A stretch of 42,065 nt of DNA, taken from Pirellulales bacterium (GTDB lineage: Bacteria; Planctomycetota; Planctomycetia; Pirellulales; JAEUIK01). The stretch is from NCBI GenBank assembly GCA_019694455.1, contig JAIBBY010000044.1:1-42065 (forward strand), read 5' to 3'. Below are positions 10,157-18,105 of the stretch, piece by piece. Below the pieces are notes generated by a model that was not told where the DNA came from, did not search any database, and saw only the letters and a list, made by a program, of their open reading frames with translations. Within the stretch, counting starts at the first letter, position 1. Each line of letters opens with the position of its first letter. Made by a program: the position numbers and the translations under genes.

Positions 10157-11077
10157 ATGCCTCGTCGCAACGGGTCGCTACTGTGGATTGCCGTCATTGC
10201 CTTTAGTTTTCCGTCCCTGGTCAACGCTGCCAAGCCCGAGCAGGACGACAGCGACTTGGAGATTCGCGAGGAGGTGGAGTATGGCGTCGGCGCCGGCGAA
10301 AAGCTGATGCTCGACATTGCCAAGCCCAAGAACGCAGAAGGTAAATTGCCGTGCGTCATGCTCATCCACGGCGGCGGCTGGCAGGCAGGGCATCGCAAAA
10401 TGCTCCGCCCCATGACTCGCGAGTTTGCGCGCAAGGGCTATGTGGCGATGACGGTGGGCTATCGACTGGCGCCCAAGCATCGCAACCCGGCGCAGATTGA
10501 AGATTGCAAATGCGCGGTGCGCTGGGTGCGGGCCCATGCCGACGAGTTGGGAGTCGATCCCAATCGCATCGGGGCGCTCGGGCAGTCGGCCGGAGCGCAC
10601 CTGGCGATGTTGCTCGGCGTGATGGACTCGGCCGACGGCCTTGAAGGGGACGGGGGCTGGGGTGATCAATCGAGCAAGGTGCAGGCGGTCGTGAGCTATT
10701 TTGGCCCGGTCGATCTCACCAAGACAAACCTGGAAGGGAGCGCGGCGGCGGATGTTGTGGATGAGAACATCGCCCGTATGGTGCTCACGAACTTTGTCGG
10801 CGGCAAGCCGGAAGAGCATGCCGACGAGTTGCGCAAGGTGTCGCCTCTGTACTACGTGAACAAGGGAGACGCGCCGATGCTGCTGTTCCAAGGGACGAAG
10901 GACAACCTGGTGCCTTACGATCAGGCGTTTGAAATGGCGACGGCACTGCGCAAGGCGGATGTTTCCGGACGCCTGGAAGTCATGCTCGGCGCCCGGCATG
11001 GTTGGGGGGGCGACGAACTGGAGCGGACCCAAGAGGCGGCGGTCGAGTTCTTTGATGAACAACTGAAAGCGCAATGA
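10157..11077 (+). CDS. Exported alpha/beta hydrolase (esterase/lipase, BD-FAE-like)
   Basis: 306 residues from ATG 10157, preceded by GGAGAG 8 nt upstream. A signal peptide (SLLWIAVIAFSFPSLVNAA) covers residues 7-25. The alpha/beta hydrolase core shows the oxyanion-hole motif HGGGW at about 71-75, the nucleophile elbow GQSAGAH with Ser about 144, the acid GTKDNLVP with Asp about 249 and the base His about 281 in GARHGW. The HGGG arrangement is that of the hormone-sensitive-lipase/carboxylesterase group, often acetyl-xylan or feruloyl esterases in planctomycetes. Substrate cannot be told from sequence. It is transcribed alone, divergent from the RDD operon, with a hairpin terminator about 90 bp downstream. 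Confidence 0.9.
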   Translation: MPRRNGSLLWIAVIAFSFPSLVNAAKPEQDDSDLEIREEVEYGVGAGEKLMLDIAKPKNAEGKLPCVMLIHGGGWQAGHRKMLRPMTREFARKGYVAMTVGYRLAPKHRNPAQIEDCKCAVRWVRAHADELGVDPNRIGALGQSAGAHLAMLLGVMDSADGLEGDGGWGDQSSKVQAVVSYFGPVDLTKTNLEGSAAADVVDENIARMVLTNFVGGKPEEHADELRKVSPLYYVNKGDAPMLLFQGTKDNLVPYDQAFEMATALRKADVSGRLEVMLGARHGWGGDELERTQEAAVEFFDEQLKAQ

Positions 11078-11165
11078 GGCGCTAACGAGCCCAGCGCATC
11101 GGCCTGGACTGGCTTAGCTTTGCCAGACTGGGAGAGACTGCGGACAGAGAATATCCACGCAGCGA

Positions 11166-11195
11166 GCAAAATAGCGACTTGCGTCGCTATTTTGC
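11166..11195 (+). terminator. Hairpin terminator after the hydrolase gene
   Basis: GCAAAATAGCGAC (11166-11178) pairs perfectly with GTCGCTATTTTGC (11183-11195) around a TTGC loop. The U-rich part lies inside the 3' arm rather than after it, so termination efficiency is uncertain. It is symmetrical and could act on either strand. Confidence 0.55.
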
Positions 11196-11492
11196 CATCC
11201 CATCCATGTGATGTCGCGGCCCGCAACCTAGTTCAACAGGCCACAAAAATTTCGACTACGGGAGCCCGGACTGCTCCGGGCCCCCGGCGCCGAAAAATGC
11301 TCCTACCCCGCTAATCTCTAAGACGCTTCGAGAGGCCAAAACCGGACAAAAAATATCCAACTATTTTTATGCGTGACCACGCTGACAGCGCAAGGCATTG
11401 CCATTAAATCGGTTACAGCTTTGGGCATTTTCCGCATGGCGACCCGACGCCACGGGCAAATCGCCCAAAAAAACTCCAACTGAAAACATTCG

Positions 11493-11534
11493 CGCCGTCG
11501 GGCCGATACTCCGAAAGAGCGGATCGTAGCGGCG
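11493..11534 (+). ncRNA. Possible structured 5' leader element
   Basis: Nested complementary segments: CGCCG (11493-11497) with CGGCG (11530-11534), CGAT (11504-11507) with ATCG (11523-11526), and CTC (11509-11511) with GAG (11517-11519) closing a CGAAA loop. The fold lies about 85 nt before the start of the secreted protein gene. Its role is unknown and it matches no riboswitch I recognise. Confidence 0.25.
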
Positions 11535-11617
11535 TTGCCGCCCGGGCAAGCATGCGCGGGCAGGTGGCTCGTCGCGCTCGCCGTCGCCGCCTTTCGCCTT
11601 CAGGGATGGATCAGGCC

Positions 11618-12595
11618 ATGCAAATCTCGCCCTCTCGTCACGCCGCGTTTGTCTTTTCCGCGTTGATCCTGTTGCCGCAGGCCGCCCTGGCGGCGGGACT
11701 GGTGCCAGGGACCGGCCGCCCGGTCGATTACGTCTGCGACGACTTCGAGGACGAGGCCTGGGGCTACAACTACAACCTGCCCAAGGGGAGCGCCGACGTC
11801 GACAAAAAGATGCGCTCGCCGCTGGGCCGCTCGACCAACAATCGTTGGTACGAAGGGACCGACCGGGGCGGTCCCGACTTTGTCAAACGGGTGCCGACTC
11901 CGGAAGGGGGCCTGGAGGGGAGCCTGGGATCGCTGATGGTCGCATCGCACTTCACCGGCATCCCCAATCGCGGCAACAACCAGCGTTCGCAGGACGATCT
12001 GTTTCTGAACGTCGACGGCCGACTGGGGCGCTACATCCCGGTAAACCAGCGCCCGAATCTGGTGGTGCGGGTTTTCATGCCGGAGCTAGACCAGTGGGAA
12101 CAGCATAGTGGCTCGTCATTCGGATTGCGGGCCACGGTGCGCGGCGTGAAAGCGGACAAACCGGGCGAGACCGAGCCGTATTGGCCGGGGATGTTTTTCA
12201 ATTACTATCGCGCCACGCGACGTCGCCCCAACGACGAGGTGTGGATCGCGGTGCGCGGACGCGAGAGCGGCGCCGACTACAAGGCGCTAAAGGTCGAGCA
12301 GACCGGCTGGTGGACGCTGGGCATGTCGTTCACGCCGGATGGGCGGATTCACTACTACGCCCGACCGGGGATCGAGGATCTGACCGAAGGGGACCGCATC
12401 GCATCGCACTACGCCTATGGCTTTCAATGCCACTACTTCATCAACCTGTTCGTCGACGTGTTCAGCCAGAACGACGGACGCAATGGGTCGACGCCGTGGA
12501 TCATCGACGACCCGACGGTCTACGCGTCGAATCCCGAGATTCTAGTGCAACGCGCTCAAAAGCGCGGGACTCAACAGCAGCGGCGCCGGCGGTAG
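11618..12595 (+). CDS. Secreted protein of unknown function, probable beta-sandwich
   Basis: 325 residues from ATG 11618; an in-frame ATG at 11606 is an alternative. A signal peptide ends near residue 26 (LILLPQAALAA). The mature part begins with VDYVCDDFEDEAWGY and ends with STPWIIDDPTVYAS, a Lys/Arg-rich tail following. It is rich in Trp, Tyr and Asn, alternates strand-like segments and has few Cys. That pattern and the paired Asp-rich ends suggest a concanavalin-type beta-sandwich as in exported carbohydrate-binding proteins, but I recognise no family. It is a single gene, convergent with the CopZ-like gene 13 bp away. No catalytic motif is visible. Confidence 0.75.
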   Translation: MQISPSRHAAFVFSALILLPQAALAAGLVPGTGRPVDYVCDDFEDEAWGYNYNLPKGSADVDKKMRSPLGRSTNNRWYEGTDRGGPDFVKRVPTPEGGLEGSLGSLMVASHFTGIPNRGNNQRSQDDLFLNVDGRLGRYIPVNQRPNLVVRVFMPELDQWEQHSGSSFGLRATVRGVKADKPGETEPYWPGMFFNYYRATRRRPNDEVWIAVRGRESGADYKALKVEQTGWWTLGMSFTPDGRIHYYARPGIEDLTEGDRIASHYAYGFQCHYFINLFVDVFSQNDGRNGSTPWIIDDPTVYASNPEILVQRAQKRGTQQQRRRR

Positions 12596-12608
12596 TTCGC
12601 GCTTTGGC

Positions 12609-13058
12609 CTACGATTCTCCGCCGCGCAGCTTCATGTAGTAGCGCTGCACTTCGGTCACGCAACTGCGGCCACTGGCGGCCAGGGTCTTGCACCGCGCCT
12701 CGGACGACTTAGCGCGGGTGACGCACTCCTTGGTGCGGCGGACGCCCCCTTCGGCAAGATCGGCCTCGATGTCGTCGCGTGTCAGGCCAAAGCAGGCGCA
12801 TAGCGGCGCCTCGCGATCTTTGGGCCAAACGGGGCGCAGCAGCGACTCGACGCCGACCGCGCGCTCGTACAGATCGAAATACGCCACTTCGCACTGTGGG
12901 AAGGGGCAGAAGAACGCCGCCGGCGAAATCGATGCCAGCGCCGCCGGCGTCAACTGCGCGCCAAGCGTCTCCGGCCCCACGGCCAACCCCAACGAGCCGC
13001 AGCGCGGGCAATGGCGCTCGCCGGTGTCGTCGGGTTCGCGAACAAAGGCCTTGTTCAT
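12609..13058 (-). CDS. CopZ-like protein: zinc site plus [2Fe-2S] site, without the copper-binding domain
   Basis: 149 residues with nine Cys. The arrangement matches the N-terminal half of Archaeoglobus CopZ: CPRC (17, 20) and FFCPFPQCEVAYFD (51, 56) for a zinc-ribbon-like site, then CAC (87, 89), Cys 123 and Cys 133 placed like the four ligands of the [2Fe-2S] cluster. Archaeoglobus CopZ continues into an HMA copper-binding domain, which is absent here, so copper chaperoning is doubtful. The gene follows the carbamoyltransferase by 10 bp on the same strand and is probably co-transcribed. An electron-transfer or sensor role is inference. Confidence 0.75.
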   Translation of the reverse strand: MNKAFVREPDDTGERHCPRCGSLGLAVGPETLGAQLTPAALASISPAAFFCPFPQCEVAYFDLYERAVGVESLLRPVWPKDREAPLCACFGLTRDDIEADLAEGGVRRTKECVTRAKSSEARCKTLAASGRSCVTEVQRYYMKLRGGES

Positions 13059-13068
13059 GGCGATGCCT

Positions 13069-14685
13069 TTACAGCAGCCGCTTGTCGAGCACGAAGTTGC
13101 CGATCACCAGCGACTCTAAACCGGTCGCCGCGTAGGTGCGCAGCGCCTGATGCGGCTCGCAGGCCATGGGATCGTTGTAGGCGTTGAGGCTGGTGTTGAT
13201 GAGCATCGGCACGCCAGTCGCCTTGGCGAAGCGGGAAATCAGCTCGTGATAGAGAGGGTGAGTCCCCTGATGCACCGATTGCAGGCGGCTGGTGCGATCG
13301 TCGTGCACAATGGCCGGGGCTTCGCGGGCCAGTCGGTCGGCAATGTCGAAGGTGAGGGTCATATAGGGCGAGTCGCAATAGTCGCGAAAATAATCGCCCC
13401 CCGCCTCGTGCAGCACCGACGGCGCCACGGGCCGAAACTCCTCGCGAAACTTCACGCGGCGGTTGATTTCGTCTTTCATTGCGGCGATGCGCGGATCGGC
13501 CAGGATGCTGCGCGCGCCCAGCGCTCGCGGACCAAACTCCAGCCGCCCCTGGAACCAACCAATGACGCGGCCGCTAAGAATCCGTTCGAGCGCGGCGCCA
13601 GCGGGATCGCTCGTTTCGTGAAACGGCAGCCCAGCGCGATCGAGCACCTCGCGGATTTCGGCGCTGCTGAACTGGGGCCCCCAATAGGCGTGCGCCAGCG
13701 GTTCGACGCGCTCTCCCTGCTCAGCGGCATGCAGATAGGCCGCGCCGAGCGCTAGTCCCGCGTCGCTGGTCACTGGCGGGGCATATACCTCGCTAATCGC
13801 CGCATGCTCGCGTATCTTTTGGTTCATCTTGCAGTTGAGCGCGACGCCGCCGGCAAGGCAAACTCGCGACAAGCCGGTGGCGCGGGCATGATGCTCCACC
13901 AACCGCAGCATTGCCCGCTCTAACTGCAACTGCGAGGAGGCGGCCAGGTCGTAATGTTCTTGCCGGATCGGTTCGCCCGGCACACGGGGGGGCAGCGGCA
14001 GCGGCAAGCGATCGAACAGTGGCTCTTGCTTGGAGGGCGCCGGCATACCGGGGGTCATGCCGACAGCCAACTCGTGATGGAACCGATAGCCGGTGGCGGT
14101 CACTTCCAGCAAGGAGGTCAAGTCGTAGCGCGGCTGACCACAGGCCGCCATGCCCATGACTTTGTACTCGTCGCTGTCCTTTTGAAAGCCGAGGTATTGC
14201 GTGATGATCGAGTAGAACACGCCCAGCGAATTGGGTCGCTCGATCTGTTCCAGGAGGGTGATGTTTCCTCCGGCGCCGCGGCTGACGGTGGTCGAGTGTC
14301 CGTCGCCGGAGAAGTCGGCGGTGATGATGAGCGCCTCGGGCCAACCGGCGGCGTAGTAGGCGCTGGCGGCATGGGCGACATGATGATCGACCAGGCGGAC
14401 GCGCGGCGCGTGCCCCAACTGAAAACGCAGATAGCGGGTGAGCGTCTCCGCGAAGCCCGGATGGTTGATACCGGGGCTGACGACGCAATCTATGTCCTGC
14501 ATGCGCAGGCCGGCTTGGCGCAGGCAGAACCGCATGGCATGACGCGGCAACATGCCGTTGGAGAACTTGACGCCGGTGAACCGCTCTTCCTCGGCCGCGG
14601 CGACCAGTCGGCCATCGATCAACAGCGCGGCGGCCGGATCTTGATTGCCGATCTTCGTGCCGCCGGAGATGCCGAGGATGTTCAT
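13069..14685 (-). CDS. NodU/CmcH/TobZ-family carbamoyltransferase
   Basis: 538 residues, the usual length. These enzymes transfer the carbamoyl group of carbamoyl phosphate via carbamoyl-adenylate to a hydroxyl of a sugar or antibiotic. The N-terminal Kae1-like domain starts MNILGISGG, with AAAEEERFTGVKFS, the metal-binding DHHVAHAASAYY (His about 101, 102, 105) and TADFSGDGHS. The C-terminal domain has GWFQGRLEFGPRALGARSIL and FREEFRPVAPSVL, typical of the family. The substrate is unknown, but a glycosyltransferase and a sugar-modifying cupin are encoded divergently next door. The CopZ-like gene follows in the same unit. Confidence 0.92.
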   Translation of the reverse strand: MNILGISGGTKIGNQDPAAALLIDGRLVAAAEEERFTGVKFSNGMLPRHAMRFCLRQAGLRMQDIDCVVSPGINHPGFAETLTRYLRFQLGHAPRVRLVDHHVAHAASAYYAAGWPEALIITADFSGDGHSTTVSRGAGGNITLLEQIERPNSLGVFYSIITQYLGFQKDSDEYKVMGMAACGQPRYDLTSLLEVTATGYRFHHELAVGMTPGMPAPSKQEPLFDRLPLPLPPRVPGEPIRQEHYDLAASSQLQLERAMLRLVEHHARATGLSRVCLAGGVALNCKMNQKIREHAAISEVYAPPVTSDAGLALGAAYLHAAEQGERVEPLAHAYWGPQFSSAEIREVLDRAGLPFHETSDPAGAALERILSGRVIGWFQGRLEFGPRALGARSILADPRIAAMKDEINRRVKFREEFRPVAPSVLHEAGGDYFRDYCDSPYMTLTFDIADRLAREAPAIVHDDRTSRLQSVHQGTHPLYHELISRFAKATGVPMLINTSLNAYNDPMACEPHQALRTYAATGLESLVIGNFVLDKRLL

Positions 14686-14903
14686 ATCGGTTCGACGATT
14701 TCGCTAGTCGCGCGGGGCAGTGGAAAATATCAGGCCCCCATCTTGGCCCGCTGCTGGCCGGGCCGCAAATGGGGGTTGGCCGCGCTTTTTCGCTAATTAA
14801 CAGGTGGGTAGCACGACGCTCGATCGGTTCGCATACTAGGAATGCCACGCGCGGCATCCGCTTCAGGCGCCGCGTTCACCATCGTACCCAGACGGACGCC
14901 CGC

Positions 14904-15617
14904 TTGTCGCAACTGACCATCAGTATTCCGGCCTACAACGACGCGGAAACGATCCGCGCGGTGGCCTTGGAGTCGCTGGCCGCCGCTGGCCAGTGCGCGA
15001 CGGATATTGAGGTGCTGGTGATCAACGATGGCAGTCGCGACGGCACGCAACAGGCGATTGAAGCGATCTGCCGCGACTATCCGCGGGTGCGCGCGATCGA
15101 GCATCCGCGCAACCTGGGGTTTGGCCCCACGATACGCGAGGCGTATCTGGCGGCCAGCAGCGAGTGGGTGGTGTTCTTGCCGGGGGATGGCCAAATTCCG
15201 CCGGCGGAAGTGGCAGTGCTATGGCGCGAGCGCGACGACTGCGACCTGGTGCTGGCCTGGCGCCGCGAGCGGAACGATCCGGTCAATCGGCGCTTCACCT
15301 CGTGGTGCTACAACCGCATGGTTTCGAGCGTCGCCGGGCGGCGGATTCGGGACGTCAACGGCACCGCGCTGGTGCGGCGGGCGCTGCTGAATCAGTTTTC
15401 GCTGGAGAGCGACAGCGCGTTCATTCATGCCGAGTTGGCGCTGAAGTGCATTCGCCACGGGGCGCGGTGGCGCGAAGTCGCCATCGCGCATCGACCGCGG
15501 ATGTTTGGCGAGGGTTCGGGCAATCGCTTGGGCGTGGTCGCCAAGACCTTCCGGGACTTGGTAAAATACGCCGTCACGGGGCGAGTAGCGGCAGCGCGCG
15601 GACACGCCATCGAATGA
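14904..15617 (+). CDS. Family 2 glycosyltransferase (dolichyl-phosphate-sugar synthase type)
   Basis: 237 residues if started at the TTG at 14904, three codons before the conserved LTISIPAYNDAETI. The frame also has an ATG at 14769, but the extra 45 residues are basic and unlike the family. GT-A features: VLVINDGSRDGTQQAI for nucleotide binding, EHPRNLGFGPTIREAYL, and FLPGDGQ at the metal-binding DxD position. No C-terminal membrane helices are present, so it is cytoplasmic or peripheral. It transfers a sugar from a nucleotide donor to an unknown acceptor, possibly a lipid carrier. Its TGA overlaps the next ATG by 4 bp. Confidence 0.85.
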   Translation: MSQLTISIPAYNDAETIRAVALESLAAAGQCATDIEVLVINDGSRDGTQQAIEAICRDYPRVRAIEHPRNLGFGPTIREAYLAASSEWVVFLPGDGQIPPAEVAVLWRERDDCDLVLAWRRERNDPVNRRFTSWCYNRMVSSVAGRRIRDVNGTALVRRALLNQFSLESDSAFIHAELALKCIRHGARWREVAIAHRPRMFGEGSGNRLGVVAKTFRDLVKYAVTGRVAAARGHAIE

Positions 15618-16060
15618 AATATGACCTGCAAGAATGCGTCAAGCACACCGACCAGCGCGGTTACCTGGTGGAGTTTTTGCGCCGCGACGAGCTAGTCGAC
15701 CTGCATGTGCCGTTCGGCCAGATTTATTTCGTCACCTTCGAGCGTCCCGGACAAGTGCGCGGCAATCACTTTCACAAGCGCGGCAGCGAGTGGTTTGGCG
15801 TGGCCGAGGGGACGCTGGAGGTGGTGCTTGAAGATGTGCGGACCAAGGAGCGGGCCGAGTTCATCTTGCGCAGCGACGACAAACTGTTCCACCGGCTGAC
15901 CATTGGCCCTTATATCGCGCACGCGTTCCGCAACATGACGCCGACCGCGATCTTGATCGACTACACCAGCGAGCAATTCGATCGCCAAGATCCCGATCGC
16001 AACCCGTATATTTTGCTGGAACCGTTGGACGCTCACGCGCCTGCCCCGGAGGGTAAATAA
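15614..16060 (+). CDS. Cupin-fold sugar-modifying enzyme (WxcM/FdtA-like)
   Basis: 148 residues from ATG 15614 (4-bp overlap with the glycosyltransferase). The single cupin domain shows GQIYFVTFERPGQVRGNHFH, then KRGSEWFGVAEGTLEVVL and later GPYIAHAFRNMTPTAILIDY. This matches the FdtA/WxcM group, which isomerises nucleotide-linked keto-sugars, and related 3,5-epimerase-like cupins in polysaccharide gene clusters. The exact reaction cannot be fixed from sequence. Coupling to a glycosyltransferase supports a role in making a modified sugar for a surface glycan. Confidence 0.8.
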   Translation: MKYDLQECVKHTDQRGYLVEFLRRDELVDLHVPFGQIYFVTFERPGQVRGNHFHKRGSEWFGVAEGTLEVVLEDVRTKERAEFILRSDDKLFHRLTIGPYIAHAFRNMTPTAILIDYTSEQFDRQDPDRNPYILLEPLDAHAPAPEGK

Positions 16061-16061
16061 C

Positions 16062-17381
16062 ATGCCGCGATTTCTGGCACGGCACGGATGGTATTGGCTG
16101 ATCGCGGCGGCGCTGGTATCGCTGCCGAGCGCGGCCTGGGCGCAGATTCGCAGCGACGTGCCGAAGCTAATCAAAGTCACCGATCGCGTTTATTGCGCCA
16201 CAGGCTATGCGCTGGCCAACGTGATTTATGTCATCACCGACGAGAGCCTGGTGGTGATCGACACGCCCGAAAGCCCGGCGGCCGCGGCGGCCACGCTGGA
16301 GGCGATGCGCAAGTTTACGGACAAGCCGATACGGCGCCTGATCTACACGCACTTTCATGGCGACCATTGCAACGGCGCGCGGAGCTTTGCCGCGGACAAG
16401 CCCGAGATCATCGCGCAAGCATTGCATGTGGAGGAGATGGGCAAGTACCGCGCGCTGGCCATGTACAACGGTCGGCTGAACGGCTTGCAGTTTGGTTTTA
16501 GCTTGCCCCCCAAAGAGCGCGGCATTTCGCTGGCGTTTGAGCCGGGCAAGCTGGTCATCGGCTACATGCCGCCGACCAAGACGTTTGACGACAAGCTGGA
16601 GTTTGAAGAGGGGGGCGTGCGGTTTGAATTGCGTCACGCGCCGGGAGAAACCAACGATCACCTGTATGTATGGCTGCCCGACGAGCGGATCGCCTGTTGT
16701 GGCGACCTGTACTACAACAGCTTTCCGATGTTGGCCAGCCCGATGAAGCACGAGCGGCCAGTGGCGACCTGGGCCGACTCGCTGCAGCGCATTCGGGAGC
16801 ACAAGCCGGAGCATCTCGTGCCGTCGCACAGCGATCCGGTCAGCGGCGCGGCGGTCGTTGACGACGTGCTGGACCATTACATCGCGGCCATCCGCTTTGT
16901 CGACAGCGAGATGATCAAGTATTTGAATCAGGGGCTGTCGCTTGCCGAAATTCAGCGCAAGCTGAAACTGCCGCCAGAACTAGCGGCCAAGCCATATTTG
17001 CAGCCGCTCTATGGGCGCGTCGAATGGGGGGTGGCGGGGGCCTATCGCAACTACACCGGTTGGTACGACTTCAATCCCACGCATCTCAATCCGGCGTTGC
17101 CGCAAGAAGTTCACCAAGCGTTGTTCGAGGCGGCGGGAGGCGCCGAACCGCTTGTGGCTCGCGCCCAAAAGGCGGCCGACGATTCCAACTGGCAACTGGT
17201 GCTCGAGGTCACCGAAATTGTGCGCACGGTCGAGCCCAAGAACGGAGCGATGAATGAACTGCGCGCGCAGGCCTTCACCGAACTAGCCAACCGGGCCACC
17301 AGCAGCGTCGAAAAGAACATCTATCGCGCCGCGGCGCTGGAACACCGCAAGCAATTGAAACGCGCGGCGGCCAAGCCGTAG
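16062..17381 (+). CDS. Exported metallo-beta-lactamase-fold hydrolase, alkylsulfatase-like
   Basis: 439 residues with a signal peptide ending near residue 27 (ALVSLPSAAWA). The MBL motif is YTHFHGDHCNGA with His 97, His 99, Asp 101 and His 102. Further ligands are probably His 192 (RHAPGETNDH), Asp 215 (CCGDLYYNSF) and the His in VPSHSDP. The helical C-terminal region with YRNYTGWYDFNPTHLNP matches the dimerisation domain of alkyl sulfatases (SdsA1/BDS1), but the SCP-2-like last domain of those enzymes is missing. A sulfate-ester or lactone hydrolase acting outside the cytoplasm is likely. GGAGGG lies 8 nt before the ATG, 1 bp after the cupin stop; same operon. Confidence 0.88.
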   Translation: MPRFLARHGWYWLIAAALVSLPSAAWAQIRSDVPKLIKVTDRVYCATGYALANVIYVITDESLVVIDTPESPAAAAATLEAMRKFTDKPIRRLIYTHFHGDHCNGARSFAADKPEIIAQALHVEEMGKYRALAMYNGRLNGLQFGFSLPPKERGISLAFEPGKLVIGYMPPTKTFDDKLEFEEGGVRFELRHAPGETNDHLYVWLPDERIACCGDLYYNSFPMLASPMKHERPVATWADSLQRIREHKPEHLVPSHSDPVSGAAVVDDVLDHYIAAIRFVDSEMIKYLNQGLSLAEIQRKLKLPPELAAKPYLQPLYGRVEWGVAGAYRNYTGWYDFNPTHLNPALPQEVHQALFEAAGGAEPLVARAQKAADDSNWQLVLEVTEIVRTVEPKNGAMNELRAQAFTELANRATSSVEKNIYRAAALEHRKQLKRAAAKP

Positions 17382-17386
17382 TGAAG

Positions 17387-17854
17387 CTACGGCTCCACCT
17401 CAAAAATCGCCTCGATCTCCACGCTGATGTCGCCCGGCAATGAGCCCATGCCCACCGCGCTGCGGGCGCCCACGCCGGCATCGGCGCCAAAGACCTCGGA
17501 CATCAGGTTGCTGTAGCCGTTGATGACGGCGGGATGCTCCTTGAAGTCGGGCACGCAATTGACCATGCCGAGCGTCTTGACCAGCCGCTTTACGCGGTTG
17601 AGGTCTTTCAGATGGGCGCGGAGCGAGGCGAGGATCGCCAATCCGGTCTGCCGCGCGGCGGCCTGGCCAATTTCCACCTGTCCGGCCGCCGTCGTCAGTT
17701 TGCCGACCGTCATCGAACCGTCGGACTTAAGCGGGCCGTGCCCTGACACGTAGGCCATGTTGCCGACCACGATCACCGGTTTGTAGACGCCGGCCGGCTT
17801 GGGCGGGGGCGGAAATTCGAGCCCGAGTTCGGCGACGCGTTGTTCGGGATTCAT
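17387..17854 (-). CDS. ridA: RidA/YjgF family enamine/imine deaminase
   Basis: 155 residues, somewhat longer than the 130 typical of RidA, the extra being an N-terminal stretch with FPPPPKPAG. RidA hydrolyses reactive 2-aminoacrylate and similar enamines made by PLP enzymes. The core shows NMAYVSGHGPL, the helix AARQTGLAILASLRAHL and the C-terminal GARSAVGMGSLPGDISVEIE, with the Arg (about 131) and Glu in the positions used for substrate binding. It may belong to a RidA subgroup other than the archetype. It is convergent with the MBL gene, 5 bp apart, so a common termination region is likely. Confidence 0.9.
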   Translation of the reverse strand: MNPEQRVAELGLEFPPPPKPAGVYKPVIVVGNMAYVSGHGPLKSDGSMTVGKLTTAAGQVEIGQAAARQTGLAILASLRAHLKDLNRVKRLVKTLGMVNCVPDFKEHPAVINGYSNLMSEVFGADAGVGARSAVGMGSLPGDISVEIEAIFEVEP

Positions 17855-18105
17855 GCGTGGTCCTTGCTGGCTGATGGTCTAAAAAGATCGGCGACCGCAT
17901 CGCCGGGGCGGCTATTGCCAATCGGCGGCGTCACGGATTTTAAGGAGCGGCGACAGGAATTTGAACCCTCGAAAATCGTGGCGCGGCGCGAGTAGGAGTT
18001 TGACGGCCAATTTGTCGCTGGCGCGACCGGCGCGTCGTTGTTTGGCCATTACCGCTGAGATAAGCTGGGCCAGTGACACTATCCAGCAAACGCTTTGACT
18101 GAGAC

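Larger units (their letters stand above)
11078..11617. other. 540-bp gap without a convincing gene; two hairpins and a folded leader element
   Basis: No frame here shows coding character. It holds a 13-bp-stem hairpin (11166-11195), a short hairpin GCCCGGA-CTGC-TCCGGGC (11264-11281), an A-rich stretch around 11340-11365 and a three-stem element at 11493-11534 upstream of the next gene. Confidence 0.6.

Noticed and set aside
11454..11474. Hairpin GGGC-AAATC-GCCC followed by a run of As, considered as terminator
   Set aside because: On the plus strand the tail is A not T, and on the minus strand the T-run precedes the stem.
17912..18049. tRNA-like T-arm (GGTTCAAATTCC on the minus strand) and a 45-residue basic frame covering it
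   Set aside because: No matching acceptor 5' strand, anticodon arm or CCA is found in the preceding 70 nt, and T-stem pairing is only partial. The small frame has no clear ribosome binding site.
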